A stretch of 64,000 nt of DNA from Lytechinus pictus. Lineage: Eukaryota > Echinodermata > Echinoidea > Temnopleuroida > Toxopneustidae. Both the position numbers and the translations under genes were made by a program. The stretch spans positions 58,179,920 to 58,243,919 of the forward strand of contig NC_087247.1 of NCBI RefSeq assembly GCF_037042905.1, written 5' to 3'. Below, in pieces: positions 1-11,519 of the stretch. The first letter of the stretch is position 1, and every line of letters starts with the position of its first letter. The notes beneath the pieces were generated by a model, which had not been told where the DNA came from, did no database searches, and saw only the letters and a program-made list of their open reading frames with translations.

Positions 1-177
1 CGTGTTTCATGTTTGTGATTCTAATCATGATTATATTCAATTTCGACTAAACGCAATCGTGATTCTGCAGAATCATGATTTGAATCATGATTCAGATCAT
101 GATTCTAGGGTAAAAACGGGGGTAAAAAAGTGGCGGATAAACGCACCCATAGAGTCACAATGCACTCTAAAAGGATG
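1..177. repeat. Cluster of AATCATGATT palindromes
   Basis: The self-complementary decamer AATCATGATT occurs at 23-32, 71-80 and 83-92, with near copies at about 51-60 and 95-104. No gene is visible. The dense short palindromes resemble the foldback elements elsewhere in the window, so this may be the cut end of another such element. Confidence 0.5.
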
Positions 178-370
178 CCCAGGACCAAAATCCAATTGAA
201 ACCAGTTGGATTTCCAACTGGTTTCAATTGGTTTTAATTGGTTTCAACTGGTTTCAATTGGTTTTAACTGGAATTTAACAATTTCCAGTTGAAACCAATT
301 GAAACCAGTTGGGCAACTGGAAATCCTAACTGGAACCAGTTGGGTAACTGGAAATGACTTCCAATTGGGA

Positions 371-1303
371 ATGATTTCTAACTGGAACCAGTTGAGTAAC
401 TGGAAATCCCAACTGGAACCAGTTGGGCAACTGGAAATCCTAACTGGAACCAGTTGGGTAACTGGAAATGACTTCCAATTGGAAATGATTTCTTACTGGA
501 ACCAGTTGAGTAACTGGAAATCCCAACTGGAACCAGTTGGGCAACTGGAAATCCTAACTGGAACCAGTTGGGTAACTGGAAATGACTTCCAATTGGAAAT
601 GATTTCTAACTGGAACCAGTTGGGCAACTGGAAATCCTAACTGGAACCAGTTGGGTAACTGGAAATGACTTCCAACTGGGAATGATTTCTAACTGGAACC
701 AGTTGAGTAACTGGAAATCCCAACTGGAACCAGTTGGGCAACTGGAAATCCTAACTGGAACCAGTTGGGTAACTGGAAATGACTTCCAATTGGAAATGAT
801 TTCTTACTGGAACCAGTTGAGTAACTGGAAATCCCAACTGGAACCAGTTGGGCAACTGGAAATCCTAACTGGAACCAGTTGGGTAACTGGAAATGACTTC
901 CAATTGGAAATGATTTCTAACTGGAACCAGTTGGGCAACTGGAAATCCTAACTGGAACCAGTTGGGTAACTGGAAATGACTTCCAACTGGAAATGATTTC
1001 TAACTGGAACCAGTTGAGTAACTGGAAATCCCAACTGGAACCAGTTGGGCAACTGGAAATCCTAACTGGAACCAGTTGGGTAACTGGAAATGACTTCCAA
1101 TTGGAAATGATTTCTTACTGGAACCAGTTGAGTAACTGGAAATCCCAACTGGAACCAGTTGGGCAACTGGAAATCCTAACTGGAACCAGTTGGGTAACTG
1201 GAAATGACTTCCAATTGGAAATGATTTCTAACTGGAACCAGTTGGGCAACTGGAAATCCTAACTGGAACCAGTTGGGTAACTGGAAATGACTTCCAACTG
1301 GAA
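371..1303. repeat. Higher-order tandem repeat, 311-bp period of about ten 31-bp subunits
   Basis: The phrase ATGATTTCTAACTGGAACC recurs at 371, 682 and 993, giving a period of exactly 311 bp over three nearly identical copies. Within a copy the basic subunit is 31 bp and contains the perfect inverted repeat CCAACTGGAACCAGTTGG. Subunits differ by small fixed variants (TGGGTAAC, TGAGTAAC, TGGGCAAC) that recur in the same order, as in higher-order satellite arrays. Confidence 0.8.
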
Positions 1304-1934
1304 ATGATTTCTAACTGGAACCAGTTGGGTAACTGGAAATCCTAACTTGAACCATTCAGTTGTGTAACTGGAAATCCTAACTGGTACCAATTGGGTAACT
1401 GAGATGACTTCTAACTGGAAAGATGGGTAACTGGAAATGAATTCTAATTGGAACCAGTTGGGTAACTGGAAATTATTTCCAATTGGTTTCCAATTGGAAA
1501 TTTTCCAGTTACCCAACTGGATCCAATTGAAACCAGTTAATTTGCATATTATTTGCCAGTGTGCACAGATTAATGTTTTATGAGATTAATCATCATTAAC
1601 AATGTATCTATTTAATTCTTTACAATTTCAAGTACCACACTTTTTAAAGATTAGTATTTAGAATACTTAGCAGTGAAAACCATGTTCATAAATGTTATAG
1701 ATTATAATTAAAACAGATTAAAGGATAATTAGTACACCACTAACTGTTACCAAATTACATCAAATAAAAGTACATATATTTGAAGATCTTCCATCTAAAT
1801 ATATATACATGAAAGTCTGTATTTTATCAATGCCCTTTACATTGGTATTAATAGACATATAACACTGCTTCTGTGTTGGCATGAGAAATAGTTACTGCAA
1901 ATGCTAATTAATTTGTAACTAATTAAGTTCGTTC

Positions 1935-2300
1935 CAACTGGAAGTTCCAATTGGATCCAGTTGGAAACCAATTGGTTTCAACTGGTTCCAGTTGAAACCA
2001 GTTGCCTCCAATTGGTTTCAACTGGAACCAATTGAAACCAGTTGCCTCCAATTGGATTCAATTGGTTTTAATAGGGAAATTGGAACAACTGGAACCAATT
2101 GACAACAATTGCCAACTGGTTCCAGTTGCCCAATTGGTTTTAACTGGAACCAATTGGCAACTGGTTTTCAATTGGTTTTTAACTGGAACCAATTGGCAAC
2201 TGGTTTTCAATTGGAACCAGTTGTTCCAATTTCCCTATTGAAACCAGTTGGCCAACTGGTTTCAATTGGTTTTGCCCTAATTGGTTTTAACTGGATTTTG
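1935..2300. repeat. Right arm array of CCAATTGG/CCAGTTGG octamers
   Basis: Irregular array of AACTGG, CCAATTGG and CCAGTTGG words, less regular than the left arm and without the 311-bp order. It forms the opposite arm of the foldback element and ends in the inverted terminal sequence at 2292-2308. Confidence 0.6.
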
Positions 2301-2308
2301 GTCCTGGG

Positions 2309-4430
2309 TGTACAGTTCACTCCAAAGGGATTGGTCCGTAGTATCATTCCAAGAGGAGAGTGATCTTGCAGGGACTAGACTCGCTCTTTTGCATTTAGAG
2401 AGAATCAAAATTTTCAGCTCGCATTATTTACTTTCACGAGATATGTCTCGGAGATTGTTTTCACGGCATGTTCATAATCAGTGGCGTACCGGGGGTACGG
2501 CATTGGGGGGGGCCTGTTTCACAGTGAAAATAAGCTTAGCGCCCCCTTGCGGCCCAAGTGCGCATATGCATTTAACGTTGTTGTGCTGCGATGTCTGTAA
2601 GGGCGATTAAAAAATCCTTGGCGAATGTTGTGGCATCTGGCGCTGACACGACCAACTCTCTCTGTCTATCCCCAACAGTTTATTTATTTCGCAAGAATTC
2701 CGTGGAGGAAACATTTTTTTCCATGTTTAAAGTCGTAAGTATGGCAATGTGATTATACGTTTTCTGTTTTTCTCCATTTTGTCATGATGTTTGCGTTTGC
2801 ATAATCCCATGTAAACTCGCGAATCTGGCCCTAAATTATGGAACTTTTTAAAGTCCAAAATGTAAAAAGTCCGGTTTGTCAGCATTTCGTATTTATTGTA
2901 GTTTTGTTTTCAAAGCACTTAAGATTCATCTGGCGCAATTTTTCGTTGAACCCATCAGTAGAATTTATTTTAGGTTGATTTTTCGATACAGCACTTTCTG
3001 TTTGTATAGGATGTGCGCGCCGCTACCCCGGGTGAAGCCGGGCAGGGCCGGGTCGCGGGCCGCCTGGCTGTGTGGTCAGACACCGCTCATGTACACAGCA
3101 GCTCAGCTGCGCTTCGTGAGCTAAGCTGAGCGAGATTGAGACGGTGAGAGTGCATTCGCTGTATACTACATGTAATGATTTTGCTGCGCCTGCTGCATGC
3201 TGCTGAGCTGAGTACTAACTTTGACTCGTGAAAAAGGGTATTTCACGGTCTGTAGAGCTAGGTCTAGACTCTCATTTTCACAATCATGACAACACTTTCA
3301 GTGTTTTTGAGGGTTTTTTTGCATACAAATTTACAATACAATGTTACTTGGATCTGTGAATCTGATAGGGCTACATTGTCATTGACTACACCGCACTAGT
3401 GACTAGATTCAAGGCCAGCACTCAGCAGTGCTAATAGTACGTGTATTAGTACTAGGCCCTATAGATTCTAGATTTTTTAATTAATTTTTTAGGGTGGGGT
3501 AGATTCTGTTTGAGGTTTTTTCAGATACATTGGGGGGGGGGGGGTTGCATTAAAAATATGCTGTACTGCATAGAGACTATATGGTGGGGCCAGGGGATTT
3601 GGTCTGAAAGTGAAATGAAGGATTTTGTGCGTGGAAGTTTTTTTTTATTTCTTTATGTTTTTCTCAATCTTTTAGTTTCAATGAATCAATGATCAATACC
3701 ATGCATTGCTACACTTATTCAAAACAATTCACTGTATCGTACTATGCACAGTAGCACACATAGGTCAGGTAAATTCTAATTTTCTATTATATCAGACCAA
3801 AATATACATTTATTATTATAGTTCATACATAATTATATGATAGGTAATCTCTGCACTTGCTTCTTTGGTGGCATTTCTTGTTTACTAAATTTCATCATAA
3901 GATGACTTTCATCTTTCAAAGATCCTTTCGTCTTTATTATAACATGTCTTCTGTGTGCACGTTTTGTACAGCCTACAGGGAAGATTAGCATAAATTCTGT
4001 TCGTCTTTTTTATCATCATGATAGTTCTCTGGTGAAACAGGTAGTCAAAGAATTGTGACTGGTACTGTAGCTTTTTCTTCTTTTGTTGATTTGAGTGGTG
4101 ATAAGTCATATTTGACTAATGTCACCAACATAATCTAAAAAATCTCACTCCTCACATAATGACATTATTAGGTTTTTTATTTTATGTATCCTTTCAACTA
4201 GTTCCACTAGTCTCAAAGATTGAAGAGAAAAAATATGTATGTTACATCAGATGTTAAATCTAAATCATGCCTATATTACATCAGATAAAAGAAACATCTA
4301 AAACAACTGCCAGCTATTTTACTTTTTATATATAAAATTATAAAAAAGAATTATATCACACAATTTTCAGTAATAATCTACACATCTGTGACGTTACAAA
4401 ATAGAATAATTTGAAATTTACATCTCCAAT
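2309..4430. other. No gene recognised; GC-rich patch and G tract
   Basis: No convincing coding exon. About 3010-3130 is much more GC- and CpG-rich than its surroundings. A run of G lies at 3532-3545. The rest is AT-rich unique-looking DNA. Confidence 0.5.
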
Positions 4431-4703
4431 ATCCTAACTTCTACATTTAATCTTCTTCATTTGTCAGTTGCTTGGCGATGGGATGAGTCATTTTCTGAAG
4501 CAATGAGATGAAAGGAACCTTCATAGCATCCAACAAACAAGGATTTCTGTGAGGCATTGTGTTTTCCACATTGCAGACCTCTGTATCACCAACTTAAATG
4601 AGCCTCCACCTGTCCACCATGATCTCCCCCAAACTTAATCCACACCTCTTCTTCAGGAATTGCCCCATCGTGAGTTGTGAGAAATCCATTCCTGTGGAAA
4701 GAT
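4430..4703 (-). pseudogene. Decayed coding relic with a GGDHGG motif
   Basis: Read on the minus strand, about 4703 to 4600 gives protein-like sequence containing THDGAIPEEEVWIKFGGDHG and then hits a stop. A shifted frame continues as FKLVIQ, and a further frame at about 4570-4450 reads CNVENTMPHRNPCLLDAMK and on to a stop near 4447. Three frames in sequence with low-entropy, protein-like content indicate a frameshifted relic rather than a working gene. The GGDxGG pattern is reminiscent of large repetitive, transposon-associated proteins in marine invertebrate genomes, but I cannot name the family with certainty. Confidence 0.35.
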
Positions 4704-5213
4704 GATGGAACATGAACATATGGGTAGGTTTTGATGATTTCTGCCAATTAATAGCTTTAGCTATTAAAAAAAGGCTGGCCTCCCTCAACATTTTTAAAGA
4801 TATTTCTATTACTCTTTTTCGTTGAGTCTACTGGTAATGCAAAATTTAAGGCCACATTTGTGACAATTGGCACAGTTTTAAAAAAATAATACAATTATGC
4901 AAGTGCATATCACATCAAAATTTGCTCAAAAACTTGTTTTAGTACAAATCCAATGCTTTATTCTGTCTCCAGCAAAGATTTATGATTGTATATATTATTC
5001 TCACTTTTGCTGAATTGAATCATGAATCTGGTGGCAGATTATAGTATCTATTGTCATTTAAAGGTGCGAATGATCATGAATAATCCTTGGTGGCCATGTC
5101 CCTGAGATGAATTTATTGATTTCATGTTCTTTATGATCATTAAAACTATTCAAAATAAAGCAATTTTTTTGGTGCTAACTTTTCTTTCTATCTCTGTTGT
5201 CTAACCACCTCCA
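4704..5213. other. No feature seen
   Basis: AT-rich sequence without a coding, RNA or repeat signal that I can support. Confidence 0.4.
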
Positions 5214-5451
5214 GTCTGTGACTCTGCTATGGACCTAGCGAATCACTGTCGACTGTCCATGGTTCAAGTGGGGCTACAGCAGTGATGGAGACACTACCTT
5301 TGACTGTGTGAAGATCAGACGATGCAATTCCCATTGGTCAGCCCCCCCCCCCATCCCAAGGAGCCATGCACTGCCAGAGATCTTGAGCCAGGTCTTCAGT
5401 GGTTATCCATGGATGGATAAGAAGAACGGAGACAATAAAGATAGTGAGGTC
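5214..5451 (+). pseudogene. Possible exon remnant (WFKWGYSSDGDTTFDC)
   Basis: A polypyrimidine tract ending in CAG precedes 5214 and a good donor (GAG|gtcagt) follows 5451. One frame from about 5240 reads continuously through CPWFKWGYSSDGDTTFDC and VKIRRCNSHWS to the donor. The same frame has a TAG just upstream at about 5236-5238, so it is not open across the whole putative exon. The composition is more GC-rich than its flanks. I do not recognise the protein. It may be a relic, an exon with a different acceptor, or chance. Confidence 0.2.
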
Positions 5452-6146
5452 AGTACGACATTAATTCTCAGTGAAATTTACCTATTCATCTGTCTGTACT
5501 GTGACCAATTAAGGTGCCCATCATTCATCATGGCCAACGTCTTTGCTGCATCTCGTTATGTAAATCTCTTTGAATGACTAACAAGAAGAAGCTGTAAAAC
5601 ATATATACATAACAATTTTAATTTCATATTTTGATAGCCATTCACTAGAAGATTTTTTCCCCCGCAATTCAATTTTGGTGCTTTTAAATTCATCTGCCAC
5701 TATACAGGTTGAAATAAAATACCCCCACTCACTTGCATGTAGACATTGGGGTCATGGCTCCCCAAAATTTTCACCACAAAGAAAAGGGGATAAAAAAAGG
5801 AAAGGAATGTAAAAGGGGTGAAACATATTACTTTCTGAATATTGTGTCAATTGCTATCACAGTTACTATTATTTAAAATGTAAAAAATAGTCATTATGGA
5901 AGAAAATGTTTGAAAATGAGAAATCAAAGTTATTTGGATATCATAAGGAAGGGGATATATATTTTTTTTCCAACTATAAGTAGATCAACATCTATACTTG
6001 TAAACCATTCTTAAAAATAAAATTCACTTTTTATCTATATTTCAAAGAAATAAACGAGTAGTAAATTGCATTTGTACAAGTGATGAGCTTTGAATTAAGA
6101 TAATTCTCTCATTTAATTCGCAGTGCTAAGAATTTGCGTTACTTAC
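5452..6146. other. No feature seen
   Basis: AT-rich intergenic or intronic DNA with homopolymer runs; no supported gene. Confidence 0.4.
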
Positions 6147-6318
6147 TGTTCCAGATATCTTGTTGATTTCGGCGTGGCCATCTTCCTGACGCTTCTTCCA
6201 AACAATGAAACTGGAGGTTCTTTCCACGAATCTTGGAATATGTGCAATTGAATGTATAGCTGCTTCAAGTGTGATTCTAGCTTTTTCAAGAGCTTCTTGA
6301 CGTTCTACTTCTACTGGC
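6147..6318 (-). CDS. Orphan coding exon of an unidentified gene
   Basis: On the minus strand a 172-nt segment is fully open for 57 codons. It begins VEVERQEALEKARITLEAA and continues through a stretch containing RFVERTSSFIVWKKRQEDG. It is bounded by an AG acceptor just 5' (at 6320-6319) and a strong donor, ACA|gtaagt, at 6146-6141. It starts with one nucleotide completing a split codon and ends in phase 0. The first half is rich in E, A, K and R and looks helical. I do not recognise the family. No neighbouring exon with matching phase was found with confidence, so it may be an isolated exon of a gene extending outside the visible pieces, or part of the same relic as 4430-4703. Confidence 0.4.
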
Positions 6319-7162
6319 CTTTATTTTATTTAACATGTCTTGTGAATGTTTTTAGGAGGCCAGTTTTGCCACAAACACAGTAAACCTCAAGTTCACATAT
6401 AGTTAAAAAACAGGGACTACTTGTAACATCATCTAGGAAAAAGTTCTTGCTACAAATTGGACATGGCGAAACTTTTCATTCATTATGTCTTCAGTATTTA
6501 CTGAGGGACTCACTACAAAAGGAAGTTGGGGTCAAAAGGTCAAGTTTTTGTTCAACTTGGTCACATTCCTTTATTTCTGCATCAATTATGTTCACACTTA
6601 CTACATCTGATCCCTGGGTAATACTACATGTACTTTCATTAGGATAATGGGTCAAAGGCATAATGTTAATAATCAACTGAAAATTACTTAGTCAGGAAAA
6701 GTGGTTTATTGGATTCCCTATCTTTTGCTTATAATTATTTTTTTTCAAATTTAATATTTCTCCATCAAATCTGACAAATTCATTATTTTTTATCAATAAT
6801 TATTAAACGATGTCAGTAATAAGAGTTTTGAGAAACATGTGCAAGTATATGTACCAACATCCATGGGCAGAATATTTGCTCGAAGGGTACATGCTACAGG
6901 GAAATTTTAAAGTGTGCAACCATAGGATACAGGAAAAAAAGTTCTTGCAGACTTTGATGTTAGTAGCCGAAAATATCCTACATTAGTTCAGCACTATTCA
7001 TCTGGAAGAAGAGATGTGTCAAAGCATTTTAAACAATTTTAAAAGTTGCCTGCGCTATATTTGTTTAATTGATATGCAGTTAGAATTGATCAAATTCTGA
7101 ATGCAAGCTGACAAATTTATTTAGAAGGAGGGTATTAACATGAATGTATTTCAATACAAGTA
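6319..7162. other. No feature seen
   Basis: AT-rich sequence; the short open frames on both strands lack coding character. Confidence 0.4.
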
Positions 7163-7210
7163 AGACGTCTCTGGCAGTCTTGCCTGCATTATTATGCAAT
7201 TCAATATGGT
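7163..7210 (+). repeat. Fragment of the GTCTCGCC-ended transposon family
   Basis: The stretch reading CTCTGGCAGTCTTGCCTGCA followed by a TATGCAATTCAATAT-like end matches the left ends of the elements at 40.5 and 43.3 kb. Only this end is present, so it is a solo fragment. Confidence 0.5.
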
Positions 7211-7459
7211 CGCATTTCAGACGTTCGGTATGGAAATGGGTGGATAATGGAAAAAGTATAATATTAAATTCAATTATCAATCAAAAACAGACTTCTGGAA
7301 TGTCTCTCTACAGTTATTATTCATGACATGTCTAATTATACTAGACGAGTAGGAAAATGTCAGCCAATATAATATTCAAATTTAAAAAAAATTTTAGTTC
7401 CAATAATTTAGATATATTTCACTTCAAACTTTAATTCAAAGACTACAGGCATAACTTTT

Positions 7460-7738
7460 TATACGCCCGTCTTGACGGGACGTATTATGGTATCACGCTC
7501 GGTGTCCGTTCGTCCGTTAACTTTTCCTTGTAAACGCGAGAACTTAAGTTTAACTTAATCTAGGCTCATATAATTTGGTGCACGATACTAGCATGGATCC
7601 CAGGAAGCCTATTGATTTTGTGGTCAGAAGGTCAAAGGTGAAGTCACCATCTTCCACTTATCTTGCTTGACCAATAGCTCCATTTTCCATGTTACAGACG
7701 GGCATATTATGTGCCCGCCTTAGCAACACTCTTGTTCG
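7460..7738 (+). repeat. Dispersed element with ACGCCCGTCTTGACGGG end
   Basis: The left end ATACGCCCGTCTTGACGGGA and the right end (GTGCCCGCCTTAGCAACACT, then CTTGTTCG) match, in reverse orientation, the repeat at 42.02-42.62 kb (AACAAGAGTGTCGCT at one end, GGCGGGCTTATTATA at the other). The internal words GGATCCCAGGAAGCCTATTG and GGTCAAAGGTGA are also shared. This copy is about 280 bp, shorter than the other. Confidence 0.6.
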
Positions 7739-9094
7739 ATTTGAAGTGTATTGATTAAGAAGTTATAGCATGTATGTTAAATAGTAGGTTAAAAACAACT
7801 AAAATATATATTATAATGGCAATGTATTATATTGTGTCATAATATGAATTATGACTGTATGGTTTACATTTCTAGTCAGTTAAAATGCAAAGAACGAGAT
7901 TAAGATTATTTTTACAAATTCAACCATTTTGAAAATATAAAGGAATGAGCTACATGTGCATGTCATATCCAATCTAATCAATTACCAGTAGTCACTTATC
8001 TGATTTGTAATTTATATTTATAGTATTTTTAAGTCTTGTATCATTTCATTAAAAAATTTATCCACGGGGTACTGAATTTGCCGGGCATGTGAAGGTGAAA
8101 ATCATTTTTCAGTTTTTTTTTAACATTGTTAAAATTAAATGTACACTGTAATTGATATGCATACAATGATAAATAACCAATTTTTGTGGCTGTGTGAGTG
8201 GTACCGGTAGATCACATGAAATTTGCAAATATTATGTTTTAAAATGACAGATTATTTCATATTTATATTTATTCTTTTTTTTTGAGGGTGTATATAATGC
8301 AGACCTGACAAGTGACCATGGTTTTCATTTAGGAGTTCAATCCCTTCTCCTTTCATCCATATTTTATAGCTTTTATAAAGTTACGAGGGTTTCATTGACC
8401 CTACCAGACATGTTGAGATTGAATTTTACCTCCTGGAATCTAATCCAAACACATAAAATGAGGAGTATCCATATCAGGTAATGGTAAATGATTATGTCTT
8501 CCATAATAATAAATGAATTTTTTCCAAACACATATAAATTATTCTAATCATGGGCTATCATGAATTAAGTTTTAGGCTATTTATCCCATATTTCTCACGT
8601 TAGTCCATAATTAATTTCCATATCGGTTGTTATACATGCTTATTAAAATATTTTATTGGAAGGTTTCATTCAAGTAAAATTATTGTCTTGATGTTTATTT
8701 ATATATATATATCTTTGTGCATGTAATGTCACTGGAGGGCAAATTTTCAAATGTGGTTCAATAAATAGATGAATGTGAATGAATCTCTATCTGTATCTAA
8801 ACTTCCTAAAATATGTAGTAATTCACTGCAATTTTATTGTAAATTTTGAATAAAATTCGTTTATATAATCTTACTCTTTTTTATAAGCAAGGGATGACCT
8901 GCAATGACTACTCGAGACATCTAACATTCTGTTGTATAATCAAGGATAAAGGCACAAGGGTGAGGCACATGTACTTGTATGCTGCCCTTCCACGCTATAT
9001 TTTGAGAATGACTCCTTGATTAGGCATCTTCATCCAAATGAAAGACCATTGTCATTAGTACGCCACCCCCTTCCTCAATTTTGCCTTCTCCAGT
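7739..9094. other. No gene seen; AT-rich
   Basis: Long AT-rich stretch with a short (AT)n run near 8700-8712. No exon with splice sites and coding character was found. Confidence 0.4.
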
Positions 9095-9249
9095 GCCCCA
9101 TTGCATAAAAGTTAGTATTATGGTAACCTTGTTATCAAATGGTAACTACCAAAGCAATGGTAACTAATCAAAGCTAATCAAGATCAAGGACTCCATACAA
9201 GTTGTATTTGCATGGTAAATCATAATGGTAACTCTTTATGCAATGGGGC
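9095..9249. mobile_element. 155-bp MITE with GCCCCATTGCATAAA inverted ends
   Basis: GCCCCATTGCATAAA at 9095 is mirrored by TTTATGCAATGGGGC ending at 9249. Internally GGTAAC/GTTAC words repeat. The size and the lack of an ORF fit a miniature inverted-repeat element. Confidence 0.65.
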
Positions 9250-9699
9250 CCAGGTATATTAAATCCTTGATCACTGACAACAAACAATTAATGAAACGGG
9301 ACAAAGGCAGTATTGATGAAACTGAAAAACCAGAGTCAAAGGCAGGGTTGGAAGGGACACATCCCCCCCCCCTCATTTTGAAAAAAATCTCAATTGAACA
9401 TGCTACTAATATAACTATAGGCCTGTTTTAAAAATACTGGACCTGCCTCTTTTAGGAAATTGCATAGAAAATTGTCATCTGCACCCACTCAATTTTCAGT
9501 TTTGCTCTTTGCACCCTCTTGATTTTAAAAATACTGGACCTGCCTCTGAGATATTGTGGGGTTGGATCGGCTTGGGTATTTATGACGGTGGGGGGGGGGG
9601 GATAATATTTCACCTCCACAATTAGAAAAAACATAGTTTCCATTAAAAAATTTAACAAGTAAAGTTATTTTAAATAATCAGTGACATTAATACTAAAGG
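9250..9699. other. Short direct duplication and poly-G tract
   Basis: The phrase TTTTAAAAATACTGGACCTG (then CCTCT) occurs twice, about 100 bp apart (near 9425 and 9522). A G run lies at about 9591-9601. No gene is seen. Confidence 0.45.
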
Positions 9700-9840
9700 G
9701 GGGGGAGCTGTGGGGGCTTTCTAAAACCATGTACAAAAACATAAAAATTACCATGTAAATATGATTATTGCATGGTCAGCCCCTACTTTCATAACTATTC
9801 CGCGGCACCTAACACCACTTTCCAGAAGGGGGGGGGGGGA
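9700..9840 (+). repeat. Dispersed repeat also present in ACY1 intron 1
   Basis: Phrases such as AAAACCATGTACAAAAAC and TTGCATGGTCAGC, framed by G and C homopolymers, recur in the same order at about 23,225-23,400. This marks a repeat family whose copies carry long G/C runs. Confidence 0.55.
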
Positions 9841-11519
9841 CTCCTCAAAAGTAAGATGGCCCACCCACCCACCCCCCCCCCCCCCCACAATAAAAAAACA
9901 CTAATTTTTTTTACATTTAAGTTATTGAAGTAAATCATAACAATCACAATATTTACAAATGATTAGCATGATGGAAAAGCATAAAATCATGAAATATTAC
10001 AAATAAAAAAGGCAGATATAAGATTATAATCATCTATACGTTTTCAAGAGGGAAGCGCCGAGATAGAAAAAAAAAGACCGCTCTAACTAAATTTTTTTGA
10101 AAGACCCTTTTTTATTTTTTTTCAATTTTTTTTTTTGGGGGGGTTCATCAACATTTCATTCAGCTTGAACCCCCCCCCCTTAAATATTCCTACGTAAGCT
10201 TCTGTAACAAGTTGTGTATTTTTTTAATTTTTTAATGAGAAAGAGTTTGCCTATTTTTTTAGAGGACCGCCAACTTATGCAAATTAAAAAAATAGGCCAA
10301 TATACTCTCGCACCTTATATGATATGACAGCTAGCTAGCTAGGGGCAACAATTATTTTCCATGATCGATCATGATCCGTGGTACTTGGTATCGTCGACTC
10401 GATCTCCCATTCTAAAATAGGCTCTCCCCATGATCAAGTCTGAAAAGGATCACAAAATGCTGTCTGACGAACGTGAATGTTTTAGTTGCAACATTTCTCT
10501 CAAATCTTAATTATGAGAAGAGAAATGGAATAATTCATGTAGAAATTTTCCTCTAAAACAAATACATTTGTCTACGTGGTCTCGCTGTGTTTGGTCCGGT
10601 CTTGGACCTAACGCTAGATCTAGACCCATTTCCCCATTCAAAGTGTGATCGATGACGTCCAGATAGTTTTGTTTACAAATAAATCATAAATCGTATTTAG
10701 CGGTGAAAGATCGATTGCCAATTTGTATTTATAAATTTCAAGGATTCAAAACTATATAAACCAAATTTCAACATATCATAATAATTTTTCCAACAAAACT
10801 TAACAAAAAATATCTAAAACTTCTAACAAACTTATTTTTATTTGAATTTGTTACTTTTTTAATGAAATATACACCTTACAAATCTTATAATGAAACAATG
10901 ATCGTGTTATAAGTTTCCAGAAGAAATTTGGCAACGTCAAAGACCGAATATGGTATTTGACGTGCATTAGAAGTACTGGGTAGCAAAAGTCGAATTAAAA
11001 GAAAACTAGTGATGGGTTTGTGATGCCAATCGGATATGTTATTAAACAAGACATTATATCTTTTGAGACGTTGAGAACACCAAAATCGGACGAGTGGTTT
11101 TCAAGATATTGAGCCTGAAATGGACGCTCTCTGCAAGTCCCAGGGGCCAGGCTCATTCGCGATTGCACAGAAAATGTCTCTAATAAGAGTGGAACTCTCA
11201 GGATTTTTGTAAATATCTTCAAAATGATAAGGATTTTCGAAATTTGGAATGTGATTTCTCGTGATATTTTGGAGATACCATATAACGATGGAAAGGAATA
11301 ACCTTAAAAGGTAAGGCAAACCTCAAAAAATGTAGCTTTCTAACACATGTCGAATGAAAGTCTTACAGTTGATCGTCGAGTGGTGTAAAAGTTGAAATTG
11401 CATATCAGCTGGCTGGGCAGCGCGCGCGGATTTCGTGCGCGCGTACTTGAAAGGGCTTATTTTGTACATAGCCTATGGGAGTGAAACAGCCGTGGGGGGG
11501 GGCACAATTTTGAGTCACT
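9841..11519. other. No gene seen; C/G runs and dispersed repeat pieces
   Basis: Contains a long C run near 9870-9886, a G run near 10136-10143 and a GCGCGCG inverted motif near 11419-11445. The phrase TTTTGTACATAGCCTATGGG near 11,459 is echoed near 54,530, marking it as repeat-derived. No coding exon is supported. Confidence 0.4.

Larger units (their letters stand above)
178..2308. mobile_element. 2.1-kb foldback element built of CCAACTGG/CCAGTTGG palindromes
   Basis: The outer ends are inverted copies: CCCAGGACCAAAATCCA begins at 178 and TGGATTTTGGTCCTGGG ends at 2308. Each is followed inward by arrays of CCAACTGG, CCAATTGG and CCAGTTGG octamers (left array about 205-1530, right array about 1935-2300). 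About 400 bp of ordinary AT-rich DNA (1540-1930) separates the arms. No transposase is seen. The long open frames across the arrays only reflect the absence of stops in the repeat unit. Foldback transposons with long repeat-built inverted ends (TU elements) are known from sea urchins; assignment to that family is inference. Confidence 0.65.

Noticed and set aside
299-1262. Long plus-strand frames with repeated QLEILTGTSWVTGNDFQLEM-like peptide
   Set aside because: They follow the DNA repeat exactly, no start or splice context, and the opposite strand is equally open; the satellite unit simply lacks stops.
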